This document shows positions 16,057 through 24,380 of a stretch of DNA of 42,451 bases, piece by piece; within the stretch, counting starts at the first letter, position 1; each line of letters begins with the position of its first letter. Source of the stretch: Minisyncoccota bacterium (lineage in GTDB: Bacteria > Patescibacteriota > Minisyncoccia > Minisyncoccales > Minisyncoccaceae); the NCBI GenBank assembly GCA_028716905.1, contig JAQUOX010000003.1, positions 1 to 42,451 on the forward strand. Reading direction: 5' to 3'. The translations under genes were made by a program, and so were the position numbers. The notes under the pieces are model-generated. The model was given only the letters and a program-made list of their open reading frames with translations, was not told the DNA's origin and searched no databases.

Positions 16057-16365
16057 ATGCTTAATCTTAAATTCAGCCCGGAAACAGTGATTATGCTGAC
16101 TTTTGCTCTGACCATAGACATAATCGGGATAATCCTTGTCTGTTTCGGCCTGGACGACCTTGGAACGCTTGATATAGTGAGCACCGTCATTATCGGAGGA
16201 TGGATGCTTTTCAGAAAAGGGCAGATGGTGAACATCAGGACGCAAAGGAAGCAACTGATACGGTTTTTGACCGGAATGGGAATAGAAATAACGCCCTACC
16301 TCGGCGCTCTGCCGGCCGTGACAGTTGTTACGCTTTTAACTCTAAGTGAAAATCAAAATGGATAA
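16057..16365 (+). CDS. Small membrane protein of unknown function (102 aa)
   Basis: The start ATG at 16057 is chosen because the promoter at 15990-16019 begins transcription near 16026; an open-frame extension upstream would lie antisense to the VirB6-like gene. The product has two clear membrane helices (VIMLTFALTIDIIGIILVCF and VSTVIIGGWMLF), then a basic loop (RKGQMVNIRTQRKQLIRF) and a third hydrophobic stretch (YLGALPAVTVVTLLTL). No family with known function is recognised. It heads the operon of pilin-domain surface proteins and overlaps the next gene by 8 bases (ATGGATAA), so an assembly or export role for that operon is plausible. Confidence 0.7.
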   Translation: MLNLKFSPETVIMLTFALTIDIIGIILVCFGLDDLGTLDIVSTVIIGGWMLFRKGQMVNIRTQRKQLIRFLTGMGIEITPYLGALPAVTVVTLLTLSENQNG

Positions 16366-19300
16366 AAAGAAGTTGTTTTGTATTTTAATCCTTCTCCTCC
16401 TGCCCATTTTTATTATGGCCCAGACCGGCTTGGAAAACGAGTATCCGACCCTGGGCGGAACCCAGCCCACGGACGGCTCCTCCCCGGCCGAGTTTTTCAA
16501 ATACGTTTTTAATTTGGGAATCATTTTCGGAGTCGTGGCCGCTGTTTTCGTTTTGATTTCCCAGGGCGTAACCATGCTCATGGCCAAGGGAGAAATGGCT
16601 CTGGTGATTTTGGCCAAGGAAAAAATCAAAAGGGTCTTTGTCGGTCTTTTGATTCTTTTGGGCGCCTATATGATTCTAACGACCATTAATCCCGATTTGC
16701 AGGTTATAAAATTTAGCCCCCTTGAGGCTTTTGAAAATATAATAAACGGGCCCGGAACAGAGGAAGAAGCATTTCCCGAGTCCGAGTTTGAGGAAATTCC
16801 GCTGGGCTCTATCCTGGAAAGCATCCTGGCTGCCAATTCCTCGGAAAGAATCTACGACGACAAGACCGAGGAGCTCTGCTACGCCTATGACGAGAACGGA
16901 GACACCATTGACCGCAACGATGACAAGAAAATAGACGAGAATGATTTGTTAAAAGGAATGGATATGTATTATTGCTTGTCGGAATTGAACAAAGCCCTAA
17001 TCAAGAAGGTAAAAGACCTGAACGGAGGAAATTCTTTGTGCGACGGCCTTGCCGACGGAGGGCCGATTGAAGAGATGAAAAGCCTGATTGCAAGCGGCTG
17101 CAGTTGCAGTTCCTGCGACGTCTGGAAGCCCAATGTTTACTGCCCGGGAGGAGAATGCTACCAATGCAAAACCTATGCCTGCGGAGAATGCAGCACTTGC
17201 TGCAGGGACCATTGTTCTTGCTGCGGCAAGGCCTATTACTCCCCTGACTTGGGTTGTCAGGCCTTTAATGATGATAAAACTAAAGACCCTTGCGGAAGCG
17301 TCAGGGATGGCATAGATTGTGCCAGAAACGAAATCAAACTGCGGGTTGATGGAACAGGATTCAGTGTTCCTGGAGCAGCGGAAGATCAGTGCGCTTTCAC
17401 TAAATATTTCAAAGAGAACGAGTATAAATTCCTGACTCTTAAAAAAGGCAAGGAAAGGCTGGCCTCATTCAAGAGTTATTTCCAGAACCATCTGGCCGAC
17501 CTAAGAAAAGCAGAATCAATGATGAAATCTCCTTACGGAGAAAGAATATCTTTGGCCGAATTCCAGGCCATTCAAGGCAATGACCAGTATCAAAGGACCG
17601 TAGCTAAGGCCTTTCAAAACATCAATAGCACCTATTCGTATAATTCGATTAAATATTGTCGCGATTTCAATTGCACGGCATACAAAGACGGAAACGAAAA
17701 GAACCTCTGCGTTTCCGGAGAAAGGGCTGATTTGACGCAGGTCTTGATGGAAAAAGAGAAATTAATAGACCCTTTGTCTGATAAATTGCCTATCATTACC
17801 GACAAAAGGATCTGTGCGGTTGACGAGGACAAAGAAAGCTATTCTTACGACGGAGACGGGGCCACTTTCTATTTTCAGGAGGGGTACAAGACAAAAACAA
17901 CGAGCAAGCAGGAAGAATGTTCCATTGATTCTACTGTTGAGAAGGAAATGGTCAAGAGCTTGATTCCTATCGGGGAAACGGTTGACGCCACGGAAAAATT
18001 CGCCGAAGACGTTCTTCTTTTGGTGAGCCGGATTGATTCGGAAATGCAAGAAATAATTGAGAAAGCGGAAGAATTAAGCGTTTTGCCGGAACAGTGCGAT
18101 TGTTCTCAAGGGTGTTGGAATGAGTCTGACTGCGAATGTTTTTCTGGCGAAGAGTGCACTTCTTGTTCTTGTAGTTCTTGTTTGGAATGCGAAGGCAATT
18201 CTCAAGTTTTTTGCGAGTGCTGTGAATGCATGGAAGCAGTGGTGGTAAGCGAAGGAGTTCCCGACCCTGAAGATGATATGCGCATTAATTCCGGTTCTTG
18301 CCCCTCTTGTCCCGCTATTTATCCGACCGGGAACCAGGACGAATACTGGACTTATTGTCCTTGTAGCGGAAGCTTGTTTTTCCCCAACCTGTCGCTTATT
18401 AACGATCCTGATTCCCGTTTTTGTTATTTAGGAGAAGAGCTGGGTCCTTATTGCTCGCAGCACTTTCAAGAAGAGGTCTGCCAAGAGGCCATTAAGAAGC
18501 TTTCGCCAATTTGCAAGACATGGGTCAATGCTCCTAAATTTGTAAATTACGATATTGTCAGTTGCGAAACGGTGAGCCAAGAACCTGTTCCAGCTCCTGC
18601 GCTTTGCTGGGGAGGTAATAATATTTATTATACGCAAAAAAGCGTTTTAAAATTAAAACCCAATAAAACAAGAACAGTTACTGTTTGCGAGGGACAAGAA
18701 CCGGTTGAGCAGGAAGCAGTTAATAGTTTAAATAAACGTTATATGGGCCTTGTCCCGCCAGGCTTTGAAAAAGAAGACGCTCTAATACTTGACGGCAACA
18801 ATTGGTCGAAATTTGACTGGACGGGCGAAACGCTTTTAGGGGATGATTACTCGGGGCTTGAGTGGACAAAGGAAAATCAGTTTATTCTAAGAGATTATTT
18901 CTTCAACTGGGACGGCGGCCAGGTAAACGTTTTTGATTTTCAGGGTCTTTTGGACGATGTTTTTGACATATCGCCACCCGTTATTGGTCTGCCGGAGGGC
19001 CACAGGGTAGTTAGCGTAGAGGTTATTCCTTCTGATAGAGGGGTTGTTTATGTTTATTGGAATAAAGCCCTTTTATGTGTTAGAAGCACAGAGTTGTGGC
19101 TTGGCCAATGCACTATAGATCCTCCGGGAGATGGAGTCTGGTTTCAAGGAGAAAAAGAGTGCGAAGAAATAGAAATAGACGGCGCTAAAAAGATTAGGTG
19201 TACGCAAAGAATAGCAGGATACAGGAAACATGTTTTTGCCAGAAACAAAGGGTATGCCTTAAGATTTACAATTGAAAACACCAAAATCATAAAAGCAGGA

Positions 19301-19885
19301 GAGCCCAGTGTCAGGGATTATTATGTTTGTCCTTACAGCGAAATAAAAGCCAATCAGTGCAGTATATTTAGATATGACAGCGATTTAGATACTGATTATC
19401 CAGAAAACCTTGAAACAAACTATGGTTGTCAGATAAAGGGTTCTACTGGCGTCGGCCATCTTCAAAAAATAGAACTTTTGAACGAGCGCTTGGAAAATCT
19501 TATTCGGGGCGAGAACATGAGAGATGACGATATCAACCGCTGGACGCTTTTGGAAATGCTTTCTTTGTCAAGGAAAAGGATGGAGTCCTGCGTCAGAGGC
19601 TATGGCTGGTCGTATAAGGCGGATTTAACCGAAGAAAGGATATTTTCCTGTCAGGAGGGAATTGACGCCCAGATTTTGCACTCTCTGGTCGTTTTGCCTG
19701 ATTTTCCACACCCCAAGTCCGAAGAATACTGGAATTGTTATCCCCTAAACAGCGATTTACTGACTGAAGACGAGAAGAAGTCGTGTTATGCCAATAAAGA
19801 CGCTGAAGGAACAGAGGAAGACCCCAAGTGCCAAAGATTGATTCAAGGCTTGATGGATAATTATTATTGCTGTCAGGGAGAATAA
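16358..19885 (+). CDS. Giant cysteine-rich secreted protein with pilin-like N-terminus
   Basis: 1175 residues from ATG 16358; a GTG 12 bases earlier is less likely. A signal peptide (MDKKKLFCILILLLLPIFIM, cut near AQ) is followed by a two-helix T4SS-pilin-type domain (FFKYVFNLGIIFGVVAAVFV, then IKRVFVGLLILLGAYMILTT and INPDL). The rest is a long extracytoplasmic region with two dense cysteine clusters. Residues about 247-325 hold 16 Cys, with CSCSSC and CCRDHCSCC. Residues about 577-671 hold 18 Cys, with CSCSSCLEC and CECCEC. Scattered Cys continue to the C-terminal YYCCQGE. I recognise no domain in the Cys regions, which suggest disulfide knots or metal binding outside the cell. The next two genes share the N-terminal design. 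Confidence 0.75.
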   Translation: MDKKKLFCILILLLLPIFIMAQTGLENEYPTLGGTQPTDGSSPAEFFKYVFNLGIIFGVVAAVFVLISQGVTMLMAKGEMALVILAKEKIKRVFVGLLILLGAYMILTTINPDLQVIKFSPLEAFENIINGPGTEEEAFPESEFEEIPLGSILESILAANSSERIYDDKTEELCYAYDENGDTIDRNDDKKIDENDLLKGMDMYYCLSELNKALIKKVKDLNGGNSLCDGLADGGPIEEMKSLIASGCSCSSCDVWKPNVYCPGGECYQCKTYACGECSTCCRDHCSCCGKAYYSPDLGCQAFNDDKTKDPCGSVRDGIDCARNEIKLRVDGTGFSVPGAAEDQCAFTKYFKENEYKFLTLKKGKERLASFKSYFQNHLADLRKAESMMKSPYGERISLAEFQAIQGNDQYQRTVAKAFQNINSTYSYNSIKYCRDFNCTAYKDGNEKNLCVSGERADLTQVLMEKEKLIDPLSDKLPIITDKRICAVDEDKESYSYDGDGATFYFQEGYKTKTTSKQEECSIDSTVEKEMVKSLIPIGETVDATEKFAEDVLLLVSRIDSEMQEIIEKAEELSVLPEQCDCSQGCWNESDCECFSGEECTSCSCSSCLECEGNSQVFCECCECMEAVVVSEGVPDPEDDMRINSGSCPSCPAIYPTGNQDEYWTYCPCSGSLFFPNLSLINDPDSRFCYLGEELGPYCSQHFQEEVCQEAIKKLSPICKTWVNAPKFVNYDIVSCETVSQEPVPAPALCWGGNNIYYTQKSVLKLKPNKTRTVTVCEGQEPVEQEAVNSLNKRYMGLVPPGFEKEDALILDGNNWSKFDWTGETLLGDDYSGLEWTKENQFILRDYFFNWDGGQVNVFDFQGLLDDVFDISPPVIGLPEGHRVVSVEVIPSDRGVVYVYWNKALLCVRSTELWLGQCTIDPPGDGVWFQGEKECEEIEIDGAKKIRCTQRIAGYRKHVFARNKGYALRFTIENTKIIKAGEPSVRDYYVCPYSEIKANQCSIFRYDSDLDTDYPENLETNYGCQIKGSTGVGHLQKIELLNERLENLIRGENMRDDDINRWTLLEMLSLSRKRMESCVRGYGWSYKADLTEERIFSCQEGIDAQILHSLVVLPDFPHPKSEEYWNCYPLNSDLLTEDEKKSCYANKDAEGTEEDPKCQRLIQGLMDNYYCCQGE

Positions 19886-19904
19886 TAAATTAATTGATTT
19901 AAAC

Positions 19905-21239
19905 ATGAAAAAATTATTATTTTTATTCCTTGTTCTGTCCTTGGTCTTGGTCTCTAATGTTTATGCCCTGGAGACTCAATATCCGGAAATCCTGGGCAAA
20001 ACAATAACCCAAGAAACCACACCGGCCGGCTATGTCGTCTATTTCTTCTATCTGGCTATGGCTTTGGGAAGCGTCTTGGTTTTCATGGTTTTGGTCATGG
20101 CCGGAATTGACTATCTGACGGCCGCAGGAGAACCGCCGAAAATCAGCGAGGCGAAAAAAAAGATACTCAGCGCTTTCGTCGGCCTGATAGTTCTTTTGAG
20201 TTCTTTCCTGATTCTTAACAGCATCAACCCCGCTTTGTTGAATATAGACCTAGAAAAACTGGAATGTCCGGGAGGAATCTGGGTTGTCAAACAGAACGAT
20301 GAAGGGAAAAAAGCGGACGAATGCATAGTTGGAACCATAAGCAATATCGAAGGACAAATTGTGGAAACAAAAGGCTGGAAGTTCTCGGGCTGTTTAATGA
20401 AGGAAGCGTATTTGTGCAGTGAGCCGGATTTCAAGGGAAGTTGCGTCAAGGTTTCCGACCCCAAAAGCCAGAGCTATACCTGCCAGCCCGACTACCAGTT
20501 TACGAACGATACCAGCCTGAGTGGAATCAAGTCAATAAAATTTGTCTGGCGCTCCCCCGGCGTTTACTTGTACGACAACACTAATTTTAACTCCCAAGAC
20601 CTTGGCCGAAGCCCGAAGAGCTTCAATAGTAATATAAAAAACTTGAATGATGTCGGTTTTGACAATTTGGCCCAGTCGGCCCAGTTCATTTTTCCGAAAA
20701 CAGAAACAGCGGAAGAAATGCCGACTACTTACGGCGTGATTTTGTTTGACAGCATCAATTATTCGGGCAAATGCAGCCTGGAACTCGTAAACCAGCCGGA
20801 TTTGGCCGTTCCGGGCATTTTGACTCCCATCGGAAGAAACACGGCCTCTTCGGTCATTGTTTTTACTGAAAAAGAGTCGGATGTTTCCAAGGACCTGGGA
20901 GATATCGTCCTGTATAATAATATAGATTGCGGACAAAGCTCAAGCGCTGAAGTTAAAAAATGCACCCTGAATATCAGAAATTACTCGACGTGGGGAGAAA
21001 TCCAAGACGCTTGCCCCGAGTTCCAGGAGGGTGATTATGTCCTGTCTTTTAGCATTAACGGACCCGGAGGCTTGGTTATAAAAGGAAGCCAAGGCGGATT
21101 TTGCGAATATTTTGATTCCAGAAGCATAATTTCCGGCAGTTGTTATCCGAGTCTAAAGACAAAATCAACGATTTATGTCCAGGGACCGGAAGGAACCAAG
21201 CCCGAGTCCCTCATAATCCTGCCAGTGGGCAACCAATAA
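19905..21239 (+). CDS. Pilin-domain protein with beta/gamma-crystallin-like repeats (1)
   Basis: 444 residues. Signal peptide 1-21; T4SS-pilin-type domain about 22-112 with two membrane helices and the end FLILNSINPALL. Outside the membrane come crystallin-like Greek-key motifs: YLCSEPDFKGSCVKV with SGIKSIKFV (about 169-214), GVYLYDNTNFNSQDLG with FDNLAQSAQFI (219-262), and GVILFDSINYSGKCSLEL with IGRNTASSVIVF (277-320). The calcium-site consensus N/D-N/D-x-x-S/T-S is degenerate here (DNLAQS, RNTASS). About ten Cys suggest disulfides. It lies 19 bases after the giant Cys-rich gene and 2 bases before a paralogue. Likely a cell-surface, membrane-anchored protein; the crystallin call rests on motif recognition by eye. 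Confidence 0.7.
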   Translation: MKKLLFLFLVLSLVLVSNVYALETQYPEILGKTITQETTPAGYVVYFFYLAMALGSVLVFMVLVMAGIDYLTAAGEPPKISEAKKKILSAFVGLIVLLSSFLILNSINPALLNIDLEKLECPGGIWVVKQNDEGKKADECIVGTISNIEGQIVETKGWKFSGCLMKEAYLCSEPDFKGSCVKVSDPKSQSYTCQPDYQFTNDTSLSGIKSIKFVWRSPGVYLYDNTNFNSQDLGRSPKSFNSNIKNLNDVGFDNLAQSAQFIFPKTETAEEMPTTYGVILFDSINYSGKCSLELVNQPDLAVPGILTPIGRNTASSVIVFTEKESDVSKDLGDIVLYNNIDCGQSSSAEVKKCTLNIRNYSTWGEIQDACPEFQEGDYVLSFSINGPGGLVIKGSQGGFCEYFDSRSIISGSCYPSLKTKSTIYVQGPEGTKPESLIILPVGNQ

Positions 21240-21241
21240 AT

Positions 21242-22465
21242 ATGAAAAAATCGTTCAAAATAATTTTTATTCTTTTTATTCTCTTCCCTCTTGTCGTTCT
21301 GGCTCAGTACCCGGCTATCAGCGGAATGACAATAACCGACAAGTCCAGTTTTTCCGAATACGTCCTCTATTATTTCGCTTTGGCTCTGGTCGTCGGAATC
21401 ACGGTCGCGGCCATTGTTTTGATAACGGCCGGCATTAATTTTTTAATTTCCCGGGGTGATTTGTACAGGAGGAACAATGCCAAAAGAATGATAACCGGCG
21501 CTTTCGTGGGATTGGTAGTTCTTTTCGGTTCTTTCGTCATTTTGAACGCCTTGAATCCCTCATCCACAAGCCAATTTATTGAGCCGGAATCAACCGTTTC
21601 CGACGGCATTTATTTAATCAAGCAGGACGGGGAAAAGCTTTTGGCTTACCAGGATATTGCCAAAACCGAAAAAGATTTTACGGGGATAAAATGGATTTCC
21701 AGCCCGGAAGATTTGCCGGCCATTTATGTTTACGCCGAGGAAAATTTCAAGGGCGTGCCCGTGGAAATCAAGAACGGCAATTCTTCCTCCGTTTCCCGGG
21801 GGTCTTCCATCGCTTTTTTATGGAAAACCGCCGGCGTCTATCTTTATGATGGAACGAATTATCAGCTGAGTAAAAAGAGTTTTCCTTTGCCCGTTAAATT
21901 TGACCAGCCCTCTTTGGGCGGGAATTCTTTTGACAACATAACGCAATCGATTAAAATAACTCAGCCCGAAGGAGCTTCGGTTTTGGGTGCCATTCTTTTT
22001 TCCGAGCCGGACTACCGGGGAACCTGCTCCTGGATTTTGGGAGACACTCCCGATTTAAGCCAAGCTAGAGGCGAAGAGAACAATCCGGCCCTGGGCAACA
22101 ACATCCTCTCTTCCCTGATTCTTTTAAAAACGGTTTCCGGCTCGCCAACGGCCGTTTTTTACAACCGGGCCGACTGCCAGTATATTCAAGAAGACCCGAG
22201 AAGCAAGAAGTGTAATATTTCCCTGGTCAACAAAACAGAAAATTTCATTGATTATTGTCCTGATTTCGAGGGAGGTGTTTTGTCTTTCACTTTAAGCGAA
22301 GGAGCGGGCGTGCTTTTGAAGTCGGAAAACGGCCAATGCCAGTTTTTTGAAAGGCAAAAGCCCCAGGAGTGCGTCAGTCTGATTAAGTACGGCTATGTTT
22401 ACAGCCCCGATGTTGAAAAATCCCTTAAGCCCGATTCCTTCACGATATTTTCTTTGGAGAAATAA
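21242..22465 (+). CDS. Pilin-domain protein with beta/gamma-crystallin-like repeats (2)
   Basis: 407 residues from ATG 21242; upstream frame lies inside the previous gene. Signal peptide 1-21, pilin-type helices about 40-70 and 86-104 ending FVILNALNPSS, then three crystallin-like motifs: IYVYAEENFKGVPVEI (161-176), GVYLYDGTNYQLS with SFDNITQSIKI (198-239), and GAILFSEPDYRGTCSWIL with LGNNILSSLIL (249-294). NNILSS (286-291) matches the calcium-binding consensus N/D-N/D-x-x-S/T-S exactly. Clearly a paralogue of the preceding gene. Its last 67 bases overlap the end of rsmA on the other strand, so the two messages could anneal at their 3' ends. Confidence 0.72.
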   Translation: MKKSFKIIFILFILFPLVVLAQYPAISGMTITDKSSFSEYVLYYFALALVVGITVAAIVLITAGINFLISRGDLYRRNNAKRMITGAFVGLVVLFGSFVILNALNPSSTSQFIEPESTVSDGIYLIKQDGEKLLAYQDIAKTEKDFTGIKWISSPEDLPAIYVYAEENFKGVPVEIKNGNSSSVSRGSSIAFLWKTAGVYLYDGTNYQLSKKSFPLPVKFDQPSLGGNSFDNITQSIKITQPEGASVLGAILFSEPDYRGTCSWILGDTPDLSQARGEENNPALGNNILSSLILLKTVSGSPTAVFYNRADCQYIQEDPRSKKCNISLVNKTENFIDYCPDFEGGVLSFTLSEGAGVLLKSENGQCQFFERQKPQECVSLIKYGYVYSPDVEKSLKPDSFTIFSLEK

Positions 22466-23250
22466 AGAGAAAGATTCAGCCAGTCGTCAACGCTTAATTC
22501 CTGCGCTCTGGCTTTGGAATTAATTCCGTTCTTTTTAAGGATTGCTTCGATGTTTTCTTTTTCCATTTTTAAGCCCTTGGAAAGATTATTGGCTACCTGC
22601 TTCCGGGGATGGGAAAAACCGGCCTTGACCAAGGTAAAAAACAAATCATCTTTCTTTCTTTTAAAGGGAGTGATTATGATAATCGCGCTGTCGGTTTTGG
22701 GCTTGGGCCAAAAACAATTTTTGGAAACAAAAGCCGCTATTTCGGGCTTGGCGTAGAAATTAACCGAAACAGCCAAAAGATTCATTTCCGGCGGTTTGGC
22801 GCAGATTCTTTTGGCCATTTCTTTTTGGATAAAAAAAACGATTTGCTTGGGCTTATTTTCCGACTCCAGTAGCTTTCTTATTAAAAAAGAGATTAAATAA
22901 TAGGGAGCATTGGCCACTGCCTTGTATCCTTTTTTCATTTCCGGCAATTTTTTCAGGACGTCCCCGGTTATAATCTCCACGTTTTTGACGCCTTCTTTTT
23001 TTAAGGCGTCTTTGAGAAGGGAAGACAAGCTCTCGTCTTTTTCAACGGCGACTATTTTTTTGGCATAAAGAGCCATTTCTCTGGTCAGGGCTCCCAGGCC
23101 GGGGCCGATTTCCAGGATAACGTCGTTTTTGCCGATTTTCGCCGCTCTGACGAATTTCCTGACAATGTTTTGGTCAATTAAAAAATTCTGGCCCAGTGAT
23201 TTTTTGGGGATTATTCCTTGTGTTTTAACTGTGGAAAACGAGCTTGACAT
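22399..23250 (-). CDS. rsmA: 16S rRNA dimethyladenosine transferase
   Basis: 283 residues. RsmA (KsgA) dimethylates two adjacent adenosines in the loop of helix 45 during small-subunit maturation. The order is standard: KKSLGQNFLIDQ at the N-terminus, SAM-binding EIGPGLGALT (47-56), acidic VAVEKDES, and the catalytic NAPYY (114-118), where the second position is Ala rather than the usual Leu or Ile. A C-terminal helical domain follows (KAGFSHPRKQVANNL, RAQELSVDDWLNL). The C-terminal tail is coded antisense to the crystallin-like gene over 67 bases. Its start codon overlaps the -35 box of the LysM/M23 promoter on the opposite strand. Confidence 0.92.
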   Translation of the reverse strand: MSSSFSTVKTQGIIPKKSLGQNFLIDQNIVRKFVRAAKIGKNDVILEIGPGLGALTREMALYAKKIVAVEKDESLSSLLKDALKKEGVKNVEIITGDVLKKLPEMKKGYKAVANAPYYLISFLIRKLLESENKPKQIVFFIQKEMAKRICAKPPEMNLLAVSVNFYAKPEIAAFVSKNCFWPKPKTDSAIIIITPFKRKKDDLFFTLVKAGFSHPRKQVANNLSKGLKMEKENIEAILKKNGINSKARAQELSVDDWLNLSLYFSKENIVKESGLRDFSTSGL

Positions 23251-23271
23251 ATGCGATAGAAGGTCTAAAAT
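23244..23271 (+). promoter_or_regulatory. Promoter of the LysM/M23 gene
   Basis: TTGACA (23244-23249), a 16-base spacer and TAAAAT (23266-23271). Transcription would begin near 23278. The -35 box overlaps the rsmA start codon, and the -10 box covers an ATG at 23270 that therefore cannot serve as start. Confidence 0.6.
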
Positions 23272-23440
23272 GTATTTAAACCGTTAAGGTTGTTTTTCAA
23301 TAATTTCAAAGCTTATTCTTAACAGAACCACAATCTTAAATTGTCTGAAAAGCCGGAAAAGGCTTATTTTTTGCTTAATTCTGGTTGCGGCCCTGGCCGT
23401 CTTCTTTTCCGCTGACAAAGGTTCCAACAAAGCGGTTGCC

Positions 23441-24352
23441 GTGAGTCAAGCTAATCTTATCAACATTGAATCAAGTTTGCAACCGGTGACCAGTATTATT
23501 ACGGGGGAGAACAATGTTTTAGCGGCCATTTCCTCCCCTCTTTTTATTTCCTCCCAAGTTCTGGGTTCGATATTTGAAGACGAAAAAGACAACTCCATCA
23601 TTAAGTACGCGGTGGGAAGAGGCGAAACCATCAATCAGATAGCGGACAAGTTTGACATTTCCGTGGAAACCATACTTTTGGCCAACGAATTGAGCTCAAC
23701 CAAGATAAGAGAGGGAGATGAATTGATGATTCTGCCCGTGGATGGGTTGCTTCATTTGGTGGAAGGCGGCGAGACGGTTGAAAAGATAGCCAAAAAGTAC
23801 GGTGCTCAATCAGGGGAAATAATCGATTTTAACAGATTGTCGGACGAGGGAGAGGTTTTTGTGGGGGACATTTTAATTGTTCCCGAAGGGAAAATGCCCA
23901 AGGCGTCTTCCTCGGCCTCGGCCAGCGCTCCCGTGGCCCAAGTCACTTTGCCCGACTCTTATTTCATTTCTCCGACGACGGGCATTATCACCCAGGGGCC
24001 CCATTTTTCACACATTGTCAACGGCTACAGACAGTATAATGCGGCGGATATCGCCAATACTCTGGGAACGCCCATCGTGGCCGTGGCCGGCGGAGAAATT
24101 CAGATTGTGAAGACGGTCTGGCCTTACGGCAATTATATAACAATTCTTCATCCCAACGGCGTGGTTACTTTATACGGCCACTTGAATTCTTTCGCCAAAG
24201 ACATCTATTCCGGGAAAAAAGTTTCCCAGGGAGAGATTATCGGCTATATGGGAAGCACCGGTTATTCCACCGGCTCTCACCTTCACTTCGAAGTCAGAGG
24301 AGCGGCTAATCCGCTTTTGAAGTACGGGGTGGGAACAAGAATCGTCTATTAA
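23441..24352 (+). CDS. LysM-repeat M23-type peptidase-like protein
   Basis: 303 residues from GTG 23441, the only canonical in-frame start. The true N-terminus is probably further upstream: the open frame back to 23288 encodes a signal-anchor (KSRKRLIFCLILVAALAVFF) but has no ATG, GTG or TTG. Two LysM modules bind peptidoglycan (YAVGRGETINQIADKFDISV and HLVEGGETVEKIAKKYGAQ), followed by an M23/LytM domain with GTPIVAVAGGEI, YGHLNSF and GSHLHFEVRG. The HxH zinc pair is present, but the usual H-x3-D site reads YNAAD with Tyr for His. It may therefore be a non-catalytic activator or anchor rather than an active endopeptidase. Single-gene unit with its own promoter and terminator. Confidence 0.85.
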   Translation: MSQANLINIESSLQPVTSIITGENNVLAAISSPLFISSQVLGSIFEDEKDNSIIKYAVGRGETINQIADKFDISVETILLANELSSTKIREGDELMILPVDGLLHLVEGGETVEKIAKKYGAQSGEIIDFNRLSDEGEVFVGDILIVPEGKMPKASSSASASAPVAQVTLPDSYFISPTTGIITQGPHFSHIVNGYRQYNAADIANTLGTPIVAVAGGEIQIVKTVWPYGNYITILHPNGVVTLYGHLNSFAKDIYSGKKVSQGEIIGYMGSTGYSTGSHLHFEVRGAANPLLKYGVGTRIVY

Positions 24353-24380
24353 AAAAACGCCCCTAAGAGGCGGTTTTTTT
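24351..24380. terminator. Bidirectional terminator
   Basis: A run of seven A, CGCC, a 7-base loop, GGCG and (after one G) seven T. It can end both the LysM/M23 transcript on plus and the DksA-like transcript on minus, whose stop codon lies inside it. Confidence 0.7.

Noticed and set aside
16346-16357. A GTG start for the giant Cys-rich protein
   Set aside because: The ATG 12 bases later gives a normal signal peptide and an ATGGATAA overlap with the upstream gene.
23270-23287. ATG at 23270 as start of the LysM/M23 gene
   Set aside because: An in-frame TAA follows after five codons and the ATG is part of the predicted -10 box.
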